A stretch of DNA of 64,000 nt from Tsukamurella paurometabola DSM 20162 (GTDB taxonomy: Bacteria; Actinomycetota; Actinomycetes; Mycobacteriales; Mycobacteriaceae): contig NC_014158.1 in assembly GCF_000092225.1 (NCBI RefSeq), positions 4,216,001-4,280,000 of the forward strand, in the 5' to 3' direction. Below are positions 53,501 through 61,915 of the stretch, in pieces. A program made the position numbers and the translations under genes. The notes beneath the pieces were generated by a model. It had not been told where the DNA came from. It saw only the letters and a program-made list of their open reading frames with translations, and ran no database searches. The first letter of the stretch is position 1. The number at the start of each line of letters is the position of its first letter.

Positions 53501-53880
53501 CGCAGGAGGTCCTCGGACGGGACACCGTGGTCGCGCTGGACTTCATGGTGGCCTTCGCGTTCCCGTGCCAGCACCAGGTGCGGGCGGTGAACGGTGTCTT
53601 CGAGCGGCCCGAGTACCGAGTGTCCCCCGATATGGGTGCGACGATGTCGACCTCGAACACCTGGCAGGGCTGGAAGACCGGTGGGCCGCTCGGCGTGACG
53701 GACGCGATGTACCACGAGCAGATCGTCCCGAGCTACCTCACCGGCAAGTGGGCGATGGACTGGGGCACGATCACCAAGTTCACACCGTGGACGCAGGCCG
53801 AGCCCGCGAAGCTGGAGTTGGGGTCGACGACCCGGAGCGGCTGGTACACCCCCGGCCCGATGCGCTCGGCCAACTACTGA
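50596..53880 (+). CDS. Emb-family arabinofuranosyltransferase, third of three
   Basis: Arabinosyltransferase of 1094 residues, start fixed by the ATG sharing a base with the previous TGA. TSDDGYQITMATQAKYSGYL retains the catalytic aspartates but the following segment (SFGVPENPVGWNDYLF) departs from the PFxWYY pattern of its two neighbours. FTPTKWTHHLGLYAGYAAGI is conserved, and the tail reads TTRSGWYTPGPMRSANY. By place it corresponds to embB. The divergent loop after the catalytic region suggests a changed acceptor or partner role within the Emb complex. Confidence 0.9.
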   Translation: MTSENSTPSPSGKDAAAAPAASKPTAAVPPEQRYGKWRIVAAVAGLLGFVLAILTPFLPVKETTASVNWPQNGKVANVDAPLVSYVPIRLDVTLPCSLVGALPPEGGTLLRTLPSDGPRPGLQGLVIRADAQNVIIADRDVALATANRADVARAGSGCAIRFVSTPEKTTAEFTGMPAGAQTSNQLANTVADPNLRPQITGFYTDLPESTPITGIDVSTQVDTRFNTSPSTLKLLAIIVGIASTILALVALGFVDMRDGRGHIRFMPQGWLRPRPVDFTVIGVLGIWWLIGPNTSDDGYQITMATQAKYSGYLINYFRSFGVPENPVGWNDYLFTAISYVTTAAPAMRLPGLVFGLLTWLVISREMIPRLGRAVRNNPAALWAGAGGFLLIWLPLNNGLRPEPAVVFFSLLTWVSVERAIATGRLLPVAIAVPSAALCVGAAPGGLIAVAALLAASRQIVTRIVKRRKRDGLLPLIAPILASGMAYLFYAFFTPTYAAIREAIDVKKVTGPTLEWYEEGVRYYYLMLETEDGSLIRRIGVLTAFLCLFTVLTFMLRRKRPAGISSGPVSRLMAVFFATIVMLAFTPTKWTHHLGLYAGYAAGIAAVAATVTMTPMMRSKRNRVFFAAAALFVAAISFSSRNGYYWAGTYGIPWNNMPPELFGVQLSWVLFVISVATALYGLWLHYRRDYLPEPTRANAKTIPTLAILTMLVVLFDVTTVAKGVYAQRGSFSWGASNTRALQGDTCSMANYVLMEADPNSGQLRPAPRPDGSVPSAAQAISGRSTGFTLNGVPGWASPVKSNPGHNTDVTNQDVPEVPGGKRNPDFKTDGVPLPFGLNPATTPVIGSSGAQGLANVTTDWYGLGQITDRTPLVTLSVVGPIAATGLNGVKRDGRTLFLEAGRRAPDGAVQPLGRLVPIDAWSNNNWRNLRFPTADLPAGTNTVRVVVDDPVPTADSIAFTPPRMTTMRTAQEVLGRDTVVALDFMVAFAFPCQHQVRAVNGVFERPEYRVSPDMGATMSTSNTWQGWKTGGPLGVTDAMYHEQIVPSYLTGKWAMDWGTITKFTPWTQAEPAKLELGSTTRSGWYTPGPMRSANY

Positions 53881-53938
53881 CCGGGAACCCGCGCCCTCGT
53901 CCGCTGCCGGCGGCAGGGCGCGGGCGTAGCGTCGTGTC

Positions 53939-54526
53939 ATGACGCAGACCGCCGGCCGCCGCATCGACGAGCTGACCTCGCGCACCGTGCTGCCTTCCCT
54001 CGATGTGATGGCGCGTGCCTTCGCCGACGATCCGGTGCTGCGCTGGGTGCAGCCGCGCCGGTTCGGCGATCGGATCACCTTCGCCGGCATGTACTTGTCC
54101 TCGCACGGCGCACCGGGCTCCGGGGATGTGCTCTACGACGACGGGGTGATGGTGGGCGCGGCCTATTGGGACCCGCCCGGCTACGAACCCTCGACGGTGC
54201 GTCAGATCGCGTCTCTTCCCGTCCTGGCGGCGGGTGTCACGACGGGACTGCGGCGCGGAGGCCGCCTGGTGAGCGCGATCCTGGAGCGGCGTCCGAAGGA
54301 ACCGCACTGGTACCTGTCGAGCCTCGGTGCGGTCACGCCGGGCCGCGGTATCGGCTCCGCGCTCCTCGGGCGCGGGATCGCCCGCGTCACCGGACCCGCG
54401 TATCTGGAGTCCAGCAACCCGCGGAACGTCCCGCTGTATCAGCGTTTCGGTTTCGAACCGCTGCAACCGATCCGCATCCCCGGCGCCCCGGAGCTGATTC
54501 CTATGTATCGCCCTGCCGAGGCCTAG
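53939..54526 (+). CDS. GNAT-family N-acetyltransferase
   Basis: A 195-residue acetyltransferase-like protein. The acetyl-CoA-binding block is WYLSSLGAVTPGRGIGSALL GRGIA near residue 122, a variant of the Q/RxxGxG/A signature; AYLESSNPRNVPLYQRFGFE is the motif-B region common in GNATs. The N-terminal part has VMARAFADDPVLRWVQPRR, typical of a group of actinobacterial GNATs annotated near puromycin/aminoglycoside-type acetyltransferases. Substrate unknown. Its stop overlaps the convergent esterase stop by four bases. Confidence 0.85.
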   Translation: MTQTAGRRIDELTSRTVLPSLDVMARAFADDPVLRWVQPRRFGDRITFAGMYLSSHGAPGSGDVLYDDGVMVGAAYWDPPGYEPSTVRQIASLPVLAAGVTTGLRRGGRLVSAILERRPKEPHWYLSSLGAVTPGRGIGSALLGRGIARVTGPAYLESSNPRNVPLYQRFGFEPLQPIRIPGAPELIPMYRPAEA

Positions 54527-56013
54527 CGCACACCGTCCCACAGCACGCGGGTGGTGGCGTCGGGGTCGGTGACCACCCCGTCGGCGGGGCCGCCGAAGAC
54601 CCGGACGGTGCGCTCGGGACCGTACGGCGCCCAACCGGGATTCTCACCGTGGACGAACCGCACCCACGCACCGTGTGCCGCATCGGCAACGGCCTGCGAG
54701 GGATCGGGGCCGGTGAGGTTCGTGACACCCTCCGCACGCAGGTTGTCGAAGACGAAGGCCAATTCCACTGCATGGCATGCCCCGAGGCGTCCGTCCAACG
54801 CGGTCGAGGGCTCGTCGAATCGGTAGACGAAGGTCTCCGACGGGCCGCCGTCGCGGGCCTCGGCGATCCGGATCGTGGGAATGCCGAAGAACCAGTCCGC
54901 CATGATCCGGGCGAACAGGAACCCGGGTGCCGCATCGGCTTCGGCGGCGCGGTACGCGGCCACGGCGCCGGCGGGATCGGGTAGGCCGTACTTCGCGGCG
55001 GTGGGCACGAGGGCGACCTCGGGGAGGTGGTCGATGAGCCCGCCGGGCACCAGGAAGAACAGGGCCTCGTCGGCGTTGCACCCCACCAGTACCCGCACCG
55101 CGGATCCCGCACCCGCGCGGATCGATTCGATCGGCAGACGCGGAACGACGTCACCGTCGATCACGGGCTCGAAGATCATCACGTTGGTGGTGATCTCACC
55201 CCAGGTGGACGGGTCGGTGCTCGATTGGATCTCGACGTCGAGTGCCGTGGATGCGGCGATCAATTCATTGTCAGCGACCCCGGCGAAGGCTTCCCGGGTC
55301 GGCTCGATCCCCAGCTTCTGTGCCAGCGCCGCGGTGACTTTCTGCGCGGTCTCCCGGGTGAGAGCGTGGTGGGCGGCGCCGCTCTGCAGCACCGCCTGGG
55401 CGAACAGGCCCTCGGCGTGCGGCGAGGCGAGCAGGGAGCCGACGCTCATACCGCCTGCGGATTCGCCGGCGACGGTGACGCGTGACGGATCACCGCCGAA
55501 GGCCGCGATGTTCTCCTGTACCCAGCGGAGCGCGGCGATCTGATCCCGCAGGCCGAGGTTGGTGTGCTCATCGCCGGTGTCCAGGAATCCGAGAGCACCG
55601 AGTCGGTAGTTGATCGTGACGGTGACGACACCGTCCCGGGCGAACGCGGCTCCGTCGTAATACGGGCTGCGGCCGGTGCCGTTGCGGAAGGCGCCGCCGT
55701 GGATCCACACGAACACCGGGGCACTGCCGGCGGTATCGGGCGTCCACACGTTCAGGTTGAGGCATTCCGGGCCCGGGAAGTCGGGCTCGGCGGTGAGGAT
55801 CTCGGCCACCGGGCCCTGATAGCCGGGTTTGGGCACCGTCGGGCCCAGAACGACGGCATCCCGTACGCCCGACCACGGTGCCGGGGGTTCCGCGGGGAGG
55901 AACCACCCGGCACCGTCGAACGGTGCGGCGTACGGGATGCCGAGGAAGCGAGTGACGCCCTCGTGGGTTTCACCGCGCAGGCGGCCGGAACGGGTATCGA
56001 CGACGACGTCCAT
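54523..56013 (-). CDS. Type-B carboxylesterase/lipase family protein
   Basis: A 496-residue alpha/beta hydrolase. The oxyanion region PVFVWIHGGAFRNGTG (about 100), the nucleophile elbow VTVAGESAGGMSVGSLLASP (Ser in GESAGG) and a late His region (ACHAVELAFVFDN) are in the order typical of bacterial para-nitrobenzyl esterase-type enzymes. RFLGIPYAAPF near the N-terminus is also a family hallmark. No signal peptide is seen, so it probably acts inside the cell. Natural ester substrate unknown. Confidence 0.9.
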   Translation of the reverse strand: MDVVVDTRSGRLRGETHEGVTRFLGIPYAAPFDGAGWFLPAEPPAPWSGVRDAVVLGPTVPKPGYQGPVAEILTAEPDFPGPECLNLNVWTPDTAGSAPVFVWIHGGAFRNGTGRSPYYDGAAFARDGVVTVTINYRLGALGFLDTGDEHTNLGLRDQIAALRWVQENIAAFGGDPSRVTVAGESAGGMSVGSLLASPHAEGLFAQAVLQSGAAHHALTRETAQKVTAALAQKLGIEPTREAFAGVADNELIAASTALDVEIQSSTDPSTWGEITTNVMIFEPVIDGDVVPRLPIESIRAGAGSAVRVLVGCNADEALFFLVPGGLIDHLPEVALVPTAAKYGLPDPAGAVAAYRAAEADAAPGFLFARIMADWFFGIPTIRIAEARDGGPSETFVYRFDEPSTALDGRLGACHAVELAFVFDNLRAEGVTNLTGPDPSQAVADAAHGAWVRFVHGENPGWAPYGPERTVRVFGGPADGVVTDPDATTRVLWDGVR

Positions 56014-56033
56014 ACCCCTATCGTGCCCGGAGA

Positions 56034-57842
56034 CTACGGCTTCTGGTCGTTCTTGGTGATAACCACACGGACATCGCCGCTCGCCTCGACCGTCTTGCGC
56101 GCGGTCGACGCCTCGTTGTTCTCGGCATCGGCCTCGAAGACCTCGACGGCGACCATCTCGCCGGTGTGCGCGGGATGGTAGAGGTCCTCCGGGACCTCGC
56201 CGTCCACGTACACCGGGACGTCCTCGGAGGGGAGCACGTCGGTGGAATCATCCGTCACGGCAAGGGTGTTCGCGTGCACCCGGACACGAAGACCGAGATC
56301 GTCACGGCGCTGCCGCTCGGCGACGATCAGCGGATCGTGCCAGAGGTCCATCATCAGCGCCACGCACATGCCGAGCATCACCACCAGGAACGGTGCCGCG
56401 GCGATGATGGCCATCTGTTTGATGCCCTCCAGCGCGTTGTTACCGCTCACCCAGAGCAACAGCGCCGCCACGCCGCCGGTGAGCACACCCCAGAAGATGG
56501 TGATCAGGCGATTCGGTTCCTCTTCGCCCTTCTGCGACAGCGTTCCCATCACGATCGATGCCGAATCAGCACCGGAGACGAAGAAGATCCCCACCAGCAA
56601 CACCACCAGGAAGGCCGTGATCGTGGGCCACGGCAGGTTCCCGAGCACGTCGAAGAGCATCTTCTCCTCGTTCTCGGCCGAACTCACCCCGAGCCCGCTC
56701 TGCTCCTGGTTGATCGCGGTCCCGCCGAAGATGACGAACCACACCAACGACACCAGGGTGGGCACTGCCATGACGCCGATCACGAACTCGCGGATGGTGC
56801 GGCCCTTCGAGATCTTCGCCAGGAACAGGCCCACGAACGGGGTCCAACTGACCCACCAGGCCCAATAGAAGATGGTCCACTTCGCGAGCCAGGCACCGGC
56901 CTCGGGTTCGTTGGCCGCCGACCGGGCCGACATGTCCATGAAGTCCGCCGCATAGGCGCCCATGGTGGTGGGCAGCAGGTTGAGGATGAACACCGTGGGC
57001 CCCACCACGAAGACGAAGACCGCGAGTACCAGTGCCAGCACCATGTTGGTGTTGGAGAGCCACTGGATGCCCTTGGCGATACCGGAGACCGCGGAGGCCA
57101 CGAAGGCGAGCGTCAGGAGGGCGATGATCGCCACCAGCAGGAGCTTGCTCGAACCGTCACCCACCCAGCCCAGCCGCTCCAGACCGGCGCCCACCTGCGC
57201 GGCGCCGAGGCCCAGCGAGGCGGTGGTACCGAACAGGGTGGCGAAGATGGCCAGGATGTCGATGATCCGCCCACCCGCGCCCTGACCACCGGTGCGGTTG
57301 AAGATGGGCGCGAAAACCGAGCTGATCAGCTGGCTGCGGCCGCACCGGAAGGTGCTGTAGGCGATCGCCAGGCCGACAACGGCGTAGATGGCCCACGGGT
57401 GGAAGCCCCAGTGGAACATCGTGGTGGCCATCGCCACCGCCACATCGTGGCTGGAGGTGCCCGGAGGCGCACCGACGAAGTGGTAGATCGGCTCCGCGGC
57501 GCCGAAGAACATCAGGCCGATGCCCATTCCGGCGCTGAACATCATGGCGATCCAGGAGACCGTCTTGTACTCGGGCTTCTCGCCGTCCCGGCCGAGCGGG
57601 ATGCGACCGAAGCGGGAAACGGCCAGGAAGATCGCGAAAAGAACGAAGAGCGTGGCTGAGATCAGGAACAGCCAGCCCAAATCGGTAATGATCCAGTCAA
57701 GGACATCGGAGGTCGTCTGCTTCAACCCGTCCGAATCAAGGAAACCCCATATGACGAACGCCAGAACGCTGACGGCCGCTACACCGAACACGACCCAGTC
57801 GGTCCGCTGATGGTTTCCTGTCTCGTTAGTAACAGTAGCCAT
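56034..57842 (-). CDS. BCCT-family compatible-solute transporter
   Basis: A 602-residue sodium- or proton-coupled carrier for betaine, ectoine, choline or carnitine. About twelve hydrophobic segments are visible. GMGIGLMFFGAAEPIYHFVG matches the glycine stretch of BetP-type carriers, and FYWAWWVSWTPFVGLFLAKI holds the WxWWxSW aromatic substrate box. After the last helix a tail of about 90 residues begins basic (ERQRRDDLGLRVRVH) then becomes acidic; long C-terminal tails serve osmosensing in BetP. Substrate is not decided; the doe operon 32 kb away makes ectoine a fair candidate. Confidence 0.9.
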   Translation of the reverse strand: MATVTNETGNHQRTDWVVFGVAAVSVLAFVIWGFLDSDGLKQTTSDVLDWIITDLGWLFLISATLFVLFAIFLAVSRFGRIPLGRDGEKPEYKTVSWIAMMFSAGMGIGLMFFGAAEPIYHFVGAPPGTSSHDVAVAMATTMFHWGFHPWAIYAVVGLAIAYSTFRCGRSQLISSVFAPIFNRTGGQGAGGRIIDILAIFATLFGTTASLGLGAAQVGAGLERLGWVGDGSSKLLLVAIIALLTLAFVASAVSGIAKGIQWLSNTNMVLALVLAVFVFVVGPTVFILNLLPTTMGAYAADFMDMSARSAANEPEAGAWLAKWTIFYWAWWVSWTPFVGLFLAKISKGRTIREFVIGVMAVPTLVSLVWFVIFGGTAINQEQSGLGVSSAENEEKMLFDVLGNLPWPTITAFLVVLLVGIFFVSGADSASIVMGTLSQKGEEEPNRLITIFWGVLTGGVAALLLWVSGNNALEGIKQMAIIAAAPFLVVMLGMCVALMMDLWHDPLIVAERQRRDDLGLRVRVHANTLAVTDDSTDVLPSEDVPVYVDGEVPEDLYHPAHTGEMVAVEVFEADAENNEASTARKTVEASGDVRVVITKNDQKP

Positions 57843-57954
57843 GGGCCCACTAGATCACAGGTCGTAGGGGCATCACCAAATCCCGCGCAAAGCCGTACCC
57901 TGCGAAGATGCCCGAACTAGACTGCGGGGCTTCCGAGTTCGAAGGATTTTCGGG

Positions 57955-58635
57955 TCAGGCGGAGGGGACCACCGAGCGGACCCATCCTTCGAGTCCACGG
58001 GGGTTGCGGGTTTGCAGCAGCACTCGGCCCGGTCCGGTGAATTCGAAGACCATCCCCTCGCCCGACTTCGCCGACTGCATCCATTTCCCCTGAACCGCCC
58101 GGCGCATGCTGAACCTGATGCTCAGGTCGTAGGCGACGACATGGCCGGTGTCGATGACCACCTGTTCGCCGGGCTGCAGGTCGATCACGTCGATCGCGCC
58201 GTAGCAGGCCACCAGCACCTCACCCTGGCCCGACGCCTGCAGGCCGAAGGCACCCTCACCGCCGAAGAACGTCTTCGCGCCACCGAACTGGGCACTGGTC
58301 TGCACGCCGTGCGCGCTGGCGAGCCACCCTCCGCGGGTGATGTAGAAGGGGCGGTCGGGCCGGATCTGCACCAGCGCGATGTCACCCGGCAGGGTGCCCG
58401 CGACATCGACCCAGCCGCCCGACGCCGGTGCCGTGAAGGTGGAGACGAAGAAGGACTCTCCCGAGAGCAGGCTGCGCTTGAGGCCCTGCATGATTCCGCC
58501 CTGTGCCTGGGACTGGAGGTTCATCCCGGCGGAGTGCGCCACCATCGCACCCGACTCCACCGTCATCGGCTCGTTCGGTGCCAGGTGGCAGCGGGCCATC
58601 GTGAACGAGGGATTGTGTCGGAGCTGTACCTGCAT
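57955..58635 (-). CDS. AIM24-family protein (TIGR00266 type)
   Basis: A 226-residue beta-rich protein. NEPMTVESGAMVAHSAGMNL, then LSGESFFVSTFTAPASGGWV and FFGGEGAFGLQASGQGEVLV are the recurring AIM24/TIGR00266 blocks, which form a pseudo-symmetric beta structure. The function in bacteria is unknown; homologues are found in most actinobacteria. It has no signal peptide. It lies ten bases after the desaturase gene on the same strand, so the two are probably co-transcribed. Confidence 0.88.
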   Translation of the reverse strand: MQVQLRHNPSFTMARCHLAPNEPMTVESGAMVAHSAGMNLQSQAQGGIMQGLKRSLLSGESFFVSTFTAPASGGWVDVAGTLPGDIALVQIRPDRPFYITRGGWLASAHGVQTSAQFGGAKTFFGGEGAFGLQASGQGEVLVACYGAIDVIDLQPGEQVVIDTGHVVAYDLSIRFSMRRAVQGKWMQSAKSGEGMVFEFTGPGRVLLQTRNPRGLEGWVRSVVPSA

Positions 58636-58644
58636 GGGAGGAAT

Positions 58645-59604
58645 CTAACGCACGGCGGTCCCCGCGACCGCGCGTTCGCGGCGGGCGGCATCGCGCGCCA
58701 GCGCGCGGTCGCGGGACTCCTCGAAACGAATCGCCTTCGCATCGAGCTCGTCGGCGAAACTGCAGATGAGATCCCGCATTCGGGCGGCCTCACCCCCGAG
58801 ATCGGTGCGGTCGAAGAGCTTCCATGTGCGCAGTACGGGCAGCACCACCGCGTCGCGGTGCTGCCGCAGGTCGTATATGCCGTGTTTGGCCATGAGCACC
58901 GCGTCACGACGGAAATGCGGCAGCGCCGATCCGGGCATCGCGAAGTTGGTCAGCACGGTGTACACCGCCGCCAGGGCCTGCTCGGGCGCCAGCTCGATCG
59001 CCGCCGACAGGATGTTCCGGTAGAAGAGCATGTGCAGGTTCTCGTCGGCGGCGACGCGGCCCAGCATCCGCTCGGCGATCGGATCGTCGCAGACCGCGGC
59101 GGTGTTGCGGTGACTGATCCGGGTGGCGAGCTCCTGGAAGGTCACGTAGCTCACCGAGAGCAGCATCGAGTTCATCCCGGGCGCGAAGCCGTGCTGCATC
59201 TGCGTCATCCGCAGGTCCTCCAGCTCCACCGGATCGACGCCGCGGGTCACGGTCAGATAGTCCCGGAGCACGATCGAGTGCCGCGCCTCCTCGGCGGTCC
59301 ACCGATGCACCCAGTAGCCCCAGGCTCCGTCGAGGGAGAAGTTCTCGGCGATCTCGCGGTGGTAGCTGGGCAGGTTGTCCTCGGTGAGCAGGTTCATCAC
59401 CAGCGCGGCCCGGGCAACCGGCGATAGGTCGGAGTCGGACTCCTCGAAGTCGCGGCCGCCGAGCGCGGCGAAGTCCTGGCCGCGGCTCCACGGCACGTAG
59501 TCGTGGGGGTGCCAGTCGACCGCATGCCGCAAGTGCCGGTCGACCTCCGTCTCCGCGGTCCCCGCGAGCTCGTGCAACAGTTCCAGGTCGGTCAGGTCGG
59601 TCAT
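58645..59604 (-). CDS. Acyl-ACP desaturase (DesA-type)
   Basis: A 319-residue soluble di-iron enzyme putting a double bond into acyl-ACP chains, likely for membrane or mycolic lipids. Iron ligands are visible: NLPSYHRE region with a first Glu in LLTEDN, TAEEARHSIVLRDYL (EExxH) near residue 104, and AADENLHMLFYRNIL (ExxH) near 190. Length and motif spacing match plant-type stearoyl-ACP desaturases and mycobacterial DesA1/DesA2. ATG 59604 is preceded by CGGAG. Chain length and position specificity cannot be read from sequence. Confidence 0.9.
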   Translation of the reverse strand: MTDLTDLELLHELAGTAETEVDRHLRHAVDWHPHDYVPWSRGQDFAALGGRDFEESDSDLSPVARAALVMNLLTEDNLPSYHREIAENFSLDGAWGYWVHRWTAEEARHSIVLRDYLTVTRGVDPVELEDLRMTQMQHGFAPGMNSMLLSVSYVTFQELATRISHRNTAAVCDDPIAERMLGRVAADENLHMLFYRNILSAAIELAPEQALAAVYTVLTNFAMPGSALPHFRRDAVLMAKHGIYDLRQHRDAVVLPVLRTWKLFDRTDLGGEAARMRDLICSFADELDAKAIRFEESRDRALARDAARRERAVAGTAVR

Positions 59605-59778
59605 GGCTCCGATGGTTCCGTCCGGCGCGGCCTTCGGATAGGGCACCGAGTCCCGCAGCCCGTCCCGAAGTCCTTCGGGGCGCGGCGATACCGTGGCCGG
59701 GGACGTGGGTCATCGGCTCCCGGTACATATGTCCCGGTGGACGGTCCGACGGTGCCGAGCGGGCCTATCCTGGGAGTC

Positions 59779-60429
59779 ATGGCCACCGTCTTCCTCGTCG
59801 ACGATCATGAGATCGTGCGCAGGGGCCTGGCTGATCTGCTGACCTCGGACGGGCGGCATCGTGTGGTCGGGGAGGCGGCGACGGTGCGCGAGGCCCTGGC
59901 ACGGATCCCGGCGGTCGCTCCTCAGGTCGCGGTGGTGGACGTGCGGCTGCCCGACGGGTCCGGAATCGATCTGATCCGCACCCTGCGTGATCAGCACCCG
60001 CGGCTGCCCTGTCTGGTACTCACCTCGTACTCGGACGACGAGGCATTGCTCGACGCGATCACGGCGGGCGCGCAGGGCTACGTGCTCAAACAGATCCGCG
60101 GCACCGAGTTGGTCTCGGCGATCGCCACCGTCGCCGCCGGCGGATCGCTTCTCGATTCCGCGAGCACCGCCCGTGTGCTGCAACGCATCCGCGATGCGGA
60201 TCGGGTGCCATCGCTGGCCCAGGCGGGGCTGACCGGACAGGAGGAAGCGGTCCTGGAACTGCTCGGCGAGGGGCTGACCAATAAGCAGATCGCCGAGCGG
60301 ATGTTCCTGGCGGAGAAAACCGTCCGCAACCACGTGACCGGCGTACTGGCGAAGCTGGGCGTGGAGAACCGGGTGCAGGCCGCGCTGCGCGCAGTGCAGT
60401 GGCGCGAGGCCCGCAGGACTCGGCCGTGA
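59779..60429 (+). CDS. NarL/DevR-family response regulator
   Basis: A 216-residue two-component regulator. The receiver has acidic residues in FLVDDHE, the phospho-acceptor Asp54 in VVDVRLPDG, and Lys104 in YVLKQIRG. A LuxR-type HTH follows: LTGQEEAVLELLGEGLTNKQ, IAERMFLAEKTVRNHVTGVL and AKLGVENRVQAAL. The layout is very close to mycobacterial DevR/DosR. TGGGAG lies upstream of the ATG. The partner kinase lies 340 bases downstream on the same strand, with a small opposite-strand gene between. Confidence 0.93.
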   Translation: MATVFLVDDHEIVRRGLADLLTSDGRHRVVGEAATVREALARIPAVAPQVAVVDVRLPDGSGIDLIRTLRDQHPRLPCLVLTSYSDDEALLDAITAGAQGYVLKQIRGTELVSAIATVAAGGSLLDSASTARVLQRIRDADRVPSLAQAGLTGQEEAVLELLGEGLTNKQIAERMFLAEKTVRNHVTGVLAKLGVENRVQAALRAVQWREARRTRP

Positions 60430-60434
60430 CGGCG

Positions 60435-60683
60435 TCATACCAGCGAAGCCCGGGCGTGCGACCAGGCGTCGACAGCGGGCGCTCCGCGGTGCGCCGCACG
60501 TTCGGCGAGCAGGCGCCCGAGCAATCGGCATACCAGGTATTCGAGGTCCATGCCGTGCACCGCGGCCGTGGTACGCACCTCGTTCCATCGGCTCACCCGG
60601 CCGGTGTACGCAGCTTCGGCGAGATCCACCAGGAGGGCCCGCAGTTCCGGCCGGTCGAGGGGATCGATATCGCATCCGTTCAT
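60435..60683 (-). CDS. Small hypothetical protein between the two-component genes
   Basis: An 82-residue protein on the strand opposite to the regulator and kinase genes, filling nearly all of the gap between them. Codon third positions are strongly GC, as in real genes here. The sequence (PLDRPELRALLVDLAEAAYT, GRVSRWNEVRTTAAVHGMDL, YLVCRLLGRLLAERAAHRGA) reads as a small soluble helical protein. A second ATG 10 codons upstream is possible. No family recognised; the call rests on codon bias and fit. Confidence 0.5.
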   Translation of the reverse strand: MNGCDIDPLDRPELRALLVDLAEAAYTGRVSRWNEVRTTAAVHGMDLEYLVCRLLGRLLAERAAHRGAPAVDAWSHARASLV

Positions 60684-60769
60684 ATCCACCAGGTTTCCGC
60701 TGCCGGACGGCACCCGAAAGGGGCGTACGTCCCGATCCCGATCCCGATCCGGACGCGCGAGGGTATGCC

Positions 60770-61915
60770 GTGACCGGGCAGTCCGACCGCGCCGGCCTGC
60801 AGGACATCCTCAGCGCCGTTCTCGCGGTGGCGCAGGGACTCGATCTACCGAGCACGCTGCGCCGCATCGTGACCTCGGCGATGGCGCTGGTGGACGCCCG
60901 GTACGGCGCAGTGGGCGTGAGCAACGACGACGGTTCGCTGCAGGAGTTCATCTACGTGGGAGTCGACGCCGAGACGGCCGCCCGAATCGGCGATCCGCCG
61001 TGCGGCCGAGGCGTTCTGGGATATCTGCTGCGCGTCAACGAGCCGTTGCGGCTCGATGAGTTGTCCGCTCATCCCGCGTCGGTGGGCTTCCCGCCGAACC
61101 ATCCGCCCATGCACACCTTCCTGGGCGCGCCGATCATCGTCAACGACGACCTGTTCGGCTGCATCTACCTCTCGGAGAAGGCCGACGGTCGTGCGTTCAC
61201 GGCGGACGATGCGCAAGCGATCGAGGTGTTCGCAGCCGCCTCCGCGGTGGCGATCGACAACGCGCAGATGCATACCGCCGCGCTGGCGCAGCAGGAGCGG
61301 GTGGGCGAACTGCAGGTGATCGAGGAGCGTGAGCGGATCGGCCGTGACCTGCACGATCACGTGATCCAGCGGATCTTCGCGGCCGGTCTCGGGCTGCAGG
61401 TAGCACGCTCCGCGGCGGCCGACGAACCGGTGCGCGAGCGGCTCGATGCCGCGATCGGCGAGCTGGACCGCACCATCGCCGATATCCGCTCCACCATCTT
61501 CGAGTTGTCCGATCACGGAACCGAACTGCGCGCACGGCTGGTGCGGGCCACCCGGTCGGTGGCGCACGGTGGCGAGCTCGCGATGGACATCGGATTCTCC
61601 GGCCCGGTGGAGAGCGCCGTCTCCGACGATCTGGGGCGCGATCTGGAGGCCGTGATCAGTGAGAGCGTCTCCAATGCCGTGCGGCACAGCGGCGGAAGCC
61701 GGGTTGCGGTCACGGTGGTGGCGGGCGGGGAGTCCGTTGCCGTCGAGGTGGCCGACGACGGTGTCGGCACGCCCGTCGATGGTCGGCGCAGCGGTCTGCG
61801 GAATCTGGCGACCCGGGCCGAGCTGCGGGGCGGATGGTTCGAGGTGCGACCCGCCGATCCCGGTGCCGAACGCCCGGGGACGGTGCTGCGGTGGGAGGTA
61901 CCGCGGTCGGGTTAG
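60770..61915 (+). CDS. GAF-domain sensor histidine kinase, DevS/DosT-like
   Basis: A 381-residue cytoplasmic kinase. One GAF domain spans about residues 20-165 (VDARYGAVGVSNDDGSLQEF, HTFLGAPIIVNDDLFGCIYL, SEKADGRAFTADD). The HisKA_3 dimerisation helix has ERIGRDLHDHVIQRIFAAGL with phospho-acceptor His195. The ATPase domain has SVSNAVRHSGGSRVAV (N box) and VADDGVGTPVDGRRSGLRNL (G boxes). DevS and DosT carry two GAF domains, the first binding haem; here only one is present and it resembles the second, so redox/gas sensing cannot be assumed. It starts at GTG 60770. Confidence 0.92.
   Translation: MTGQSDRAGLQDILSAVLAVAQGLDLPSTLRRIVTSAMALVDARYGAVGVSNDDGSLQEFIYVGVDAETAARIGDPPCGRGVLGYLLRVNEPLRLDELSAHPASVGFPPNHPPMHTFLGAPIIVNDDLFGCIYLSEKADGRAFTADDAQAIEVFAAASAVAIDNAQMHTAALAQQERVGELQVIEERERIGRDLHDHVIQRIFAAGLGLQVARSAAADEPVRERLDAAIGELDRTIADIRSTIFELSDHGTELRARLVRATRSVAHGGELAMDIGFSGPVESAVSDDLGRDLEAVISESVSNAVRHSGGSRVAVTVVAGGESVAVEVADDGVGTPVDGRRSGLRNLATRAELRGGWFEVRPADPGAERPGTVLRWEVPRSG

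Noticed and set aside
51607-54090. 827-codon minus-strand frame opposite the third emb gene
   Set aside because: Low-complexity Arg/Gly/His/Asp text typical of a shadow frame; the plus-strand Emb protein explains the region.
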